Shown here in pieces: positions 6,096-6,412 of a stretch of 6,412 bases of DNA; position 1 is the stretch's first letter, and each line of letters begins with the position of its first letter. Made by a program: the position numbers and the translations under genes. Location of the stretch: assembly GCA_024692805.1 (NCBI GenBank), contig JAILMD010000055.1, positions 1 to 6,412 of the forward strand, in the 5' to 3' direction. Under the pieces are notes generated by a model. It was not told the DNA's origin. It made no database searches and saw nothing but the letters and a program-made list of their open reading frames with translations. The DNA comes from a bacterium (GTDB lineage Bacteria > Bacillota > Clostridia > Christensenellales > UBA1242).

Positions 6096-6308
6096 ATGAT
6101 ATATTTAGATAATGCTGGAACAACTAAAGTTTCAAAAAATGTTAAAGAAGCTATGCTTCCTTATTTTGATGAGATTTATGGGAATGCTAGTTCGCTTCAT
6201 ACTTTTGGTCAAATTGCTAAAGAACATTTAGAAAGCGCAAGAGGTAAAGTTGCAAAACTTATTGGCGCCGAACCTAATGAAATTTATTTTACTTCAGGCG
6301 GAAGTGAA
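6096..6308 (+). CDS. nifS: Cysteine desulfurase (NifS/IscS family), N-terminal fragment ending at a foldback
   Basis: Cysteine desulfurases are PLP enzymes that take sulfur from cysteine for iron-sulfur cluster and thiolation pathways. The 71 recognisable residues match the family start: MIYLDNAGTTKVSK (most members have DNAATT), YGNASSLHTFGQIAKEHLESAR (21-49) and the EIYFTSGGSE motif (62-71) of the cofactor-binding region. The full enzyme would be about 380-400 residues, so the PLP lysine and sulfur-accepting cysteine are outside the window. ATG 6096 is chosen because GGAG (6084-6087) lies 8 bases upstream and MIYLDNA is the standard beginning; a TTG at 6078 lacks such a site and would include it in the coding region. 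Past codon 71 the frame enters reverse-complemented sequence, reads 19 meaningless residues and stops at 6366-6368. The gene is most likely intact in the organism and broken only in this assembly. Confidence 0.9.
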
Positions 6309-6412
6309 ATAAATTTCATTAGGTTCGGCGCCAATAAGTTTTGCAACTTTACCTCTTGCGCTTTCTAAATGTTCTTTAGCAATTTGACCAAAAGTATGAA
6401 GCGAACTAGCAT
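6184..6412. repeat. Foldback inverted repeat, 112-base arms, probable artefact at the sequence end
   Basis: Bases 6301-6412 are the reverse complement of 6184-6295, with a 5-base loop AGGCG (6296-6300) and one mismatch (T6290 opposite G6306). The repeat reaches the last base of the window. The left arm is normal nifS coding sequence (residues about 30-67), and the right arm is the same sequence on the other strand. Long, almost perfect arms with almost no loop inside a conserved coding region are typical of self-primed foldback or palindromic misassembly, not of a gene or mobile element. Confidence 0.95.

Noticed and set aside
6309..6368. Novel C-terminal tail of the desulfurase frame, or a naturally truncated gene
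   Set aside because: These codons are the reverse complement of nifS itself, produced by the foldback, and have no coding meaning.
6184..6412. Inverted repeat as a transposon end, hairpin telomere or retron-like structured RNA
   Set aside because: The left arm is ordinary conserved nifS coding sequence with no transposase, reverse transcriptase or target duplication in sight. An artefact explains every feature, including the single mismatch.

Overview
This AT-rich window carries a compact run of plus-strand genes for cell-wall synthesis, cell division and iron-sulfur cluster assembly. In order they are: the 3' end of an unrecognised gene, murA, ftsQ/divIB, ftsA, ftsZ, an iscR-like Rrf2 regulator and the 5' end of a cysteine desulfurase (nifS/iscS). 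The low GC, strong GGAG/GGGGGAG ribosome binding sites, near-consensus sigma-A type promoters, U-tract terminators and the ftsQ-ftsA-ftsZ order suggest a member of the Bacillota, most likely an anaerobic Clostridia-like lineage. The lineage is an inference. All six complete stop codons are TAA, and TGG is used for tryptophan, so nothing suggests a recoded genome.

Layout. Positions 1-762 encode an unknown protein that runs in from the left edge, followed by a textbook terminator (765-787). A promoter overlapping that terminator's T-tract drives murA (836-2092). A near-consensus promoter lies in the short murA-ftsQ gap, and ftsQ (2160-2948) ends at a second clear terminator (2952-2977). The 136-base gap before ftsA holds a TTGACA-type promoter overlapped by a dyad, plus a pair of tandem palindromes. 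ftsA (3085-4227), ftsZ (4240-5616) and the Rrf2 regulator (5630-6028) are separated by only 12-13 bases and look like one operon. A weak hairpin that also contains the -35 of a perfect-consensus promoter follows, then a TACC/GGTA dyad at the expected transcription start, then nifS (start 6096).

Working together, MurA makes the first committed peptidoglycan precursor. FtsA and FtsZ form the cytoplasmic division ring, and FtsQ/DivIB is the membrane-anchored divisome component. The regulator and desulfurase form an iron-sulfur supply module physically attached to the end of the division operon. FtsA is short and appears to lack the usual C-terminal membrane-binding helix.

The last 229 bases (6184-6412) are not normal sequence. 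They form a 112-base inverted repeat around a 5-base loop, in which the beginning of nifS is copied back in reverse complement. The single mismatch lies next to a small natural hairpin, which is what self-primed foldback synthesis would leave. This is most likely an amplification or assembly artefact at a contig end, and the nifS frame beyond about 6308 should not be trusted. I found no convincing undescribed biological system. The most biologically interesting points are the tail-less FtsA, the iscR-nifS junction and the unidentified first gene.
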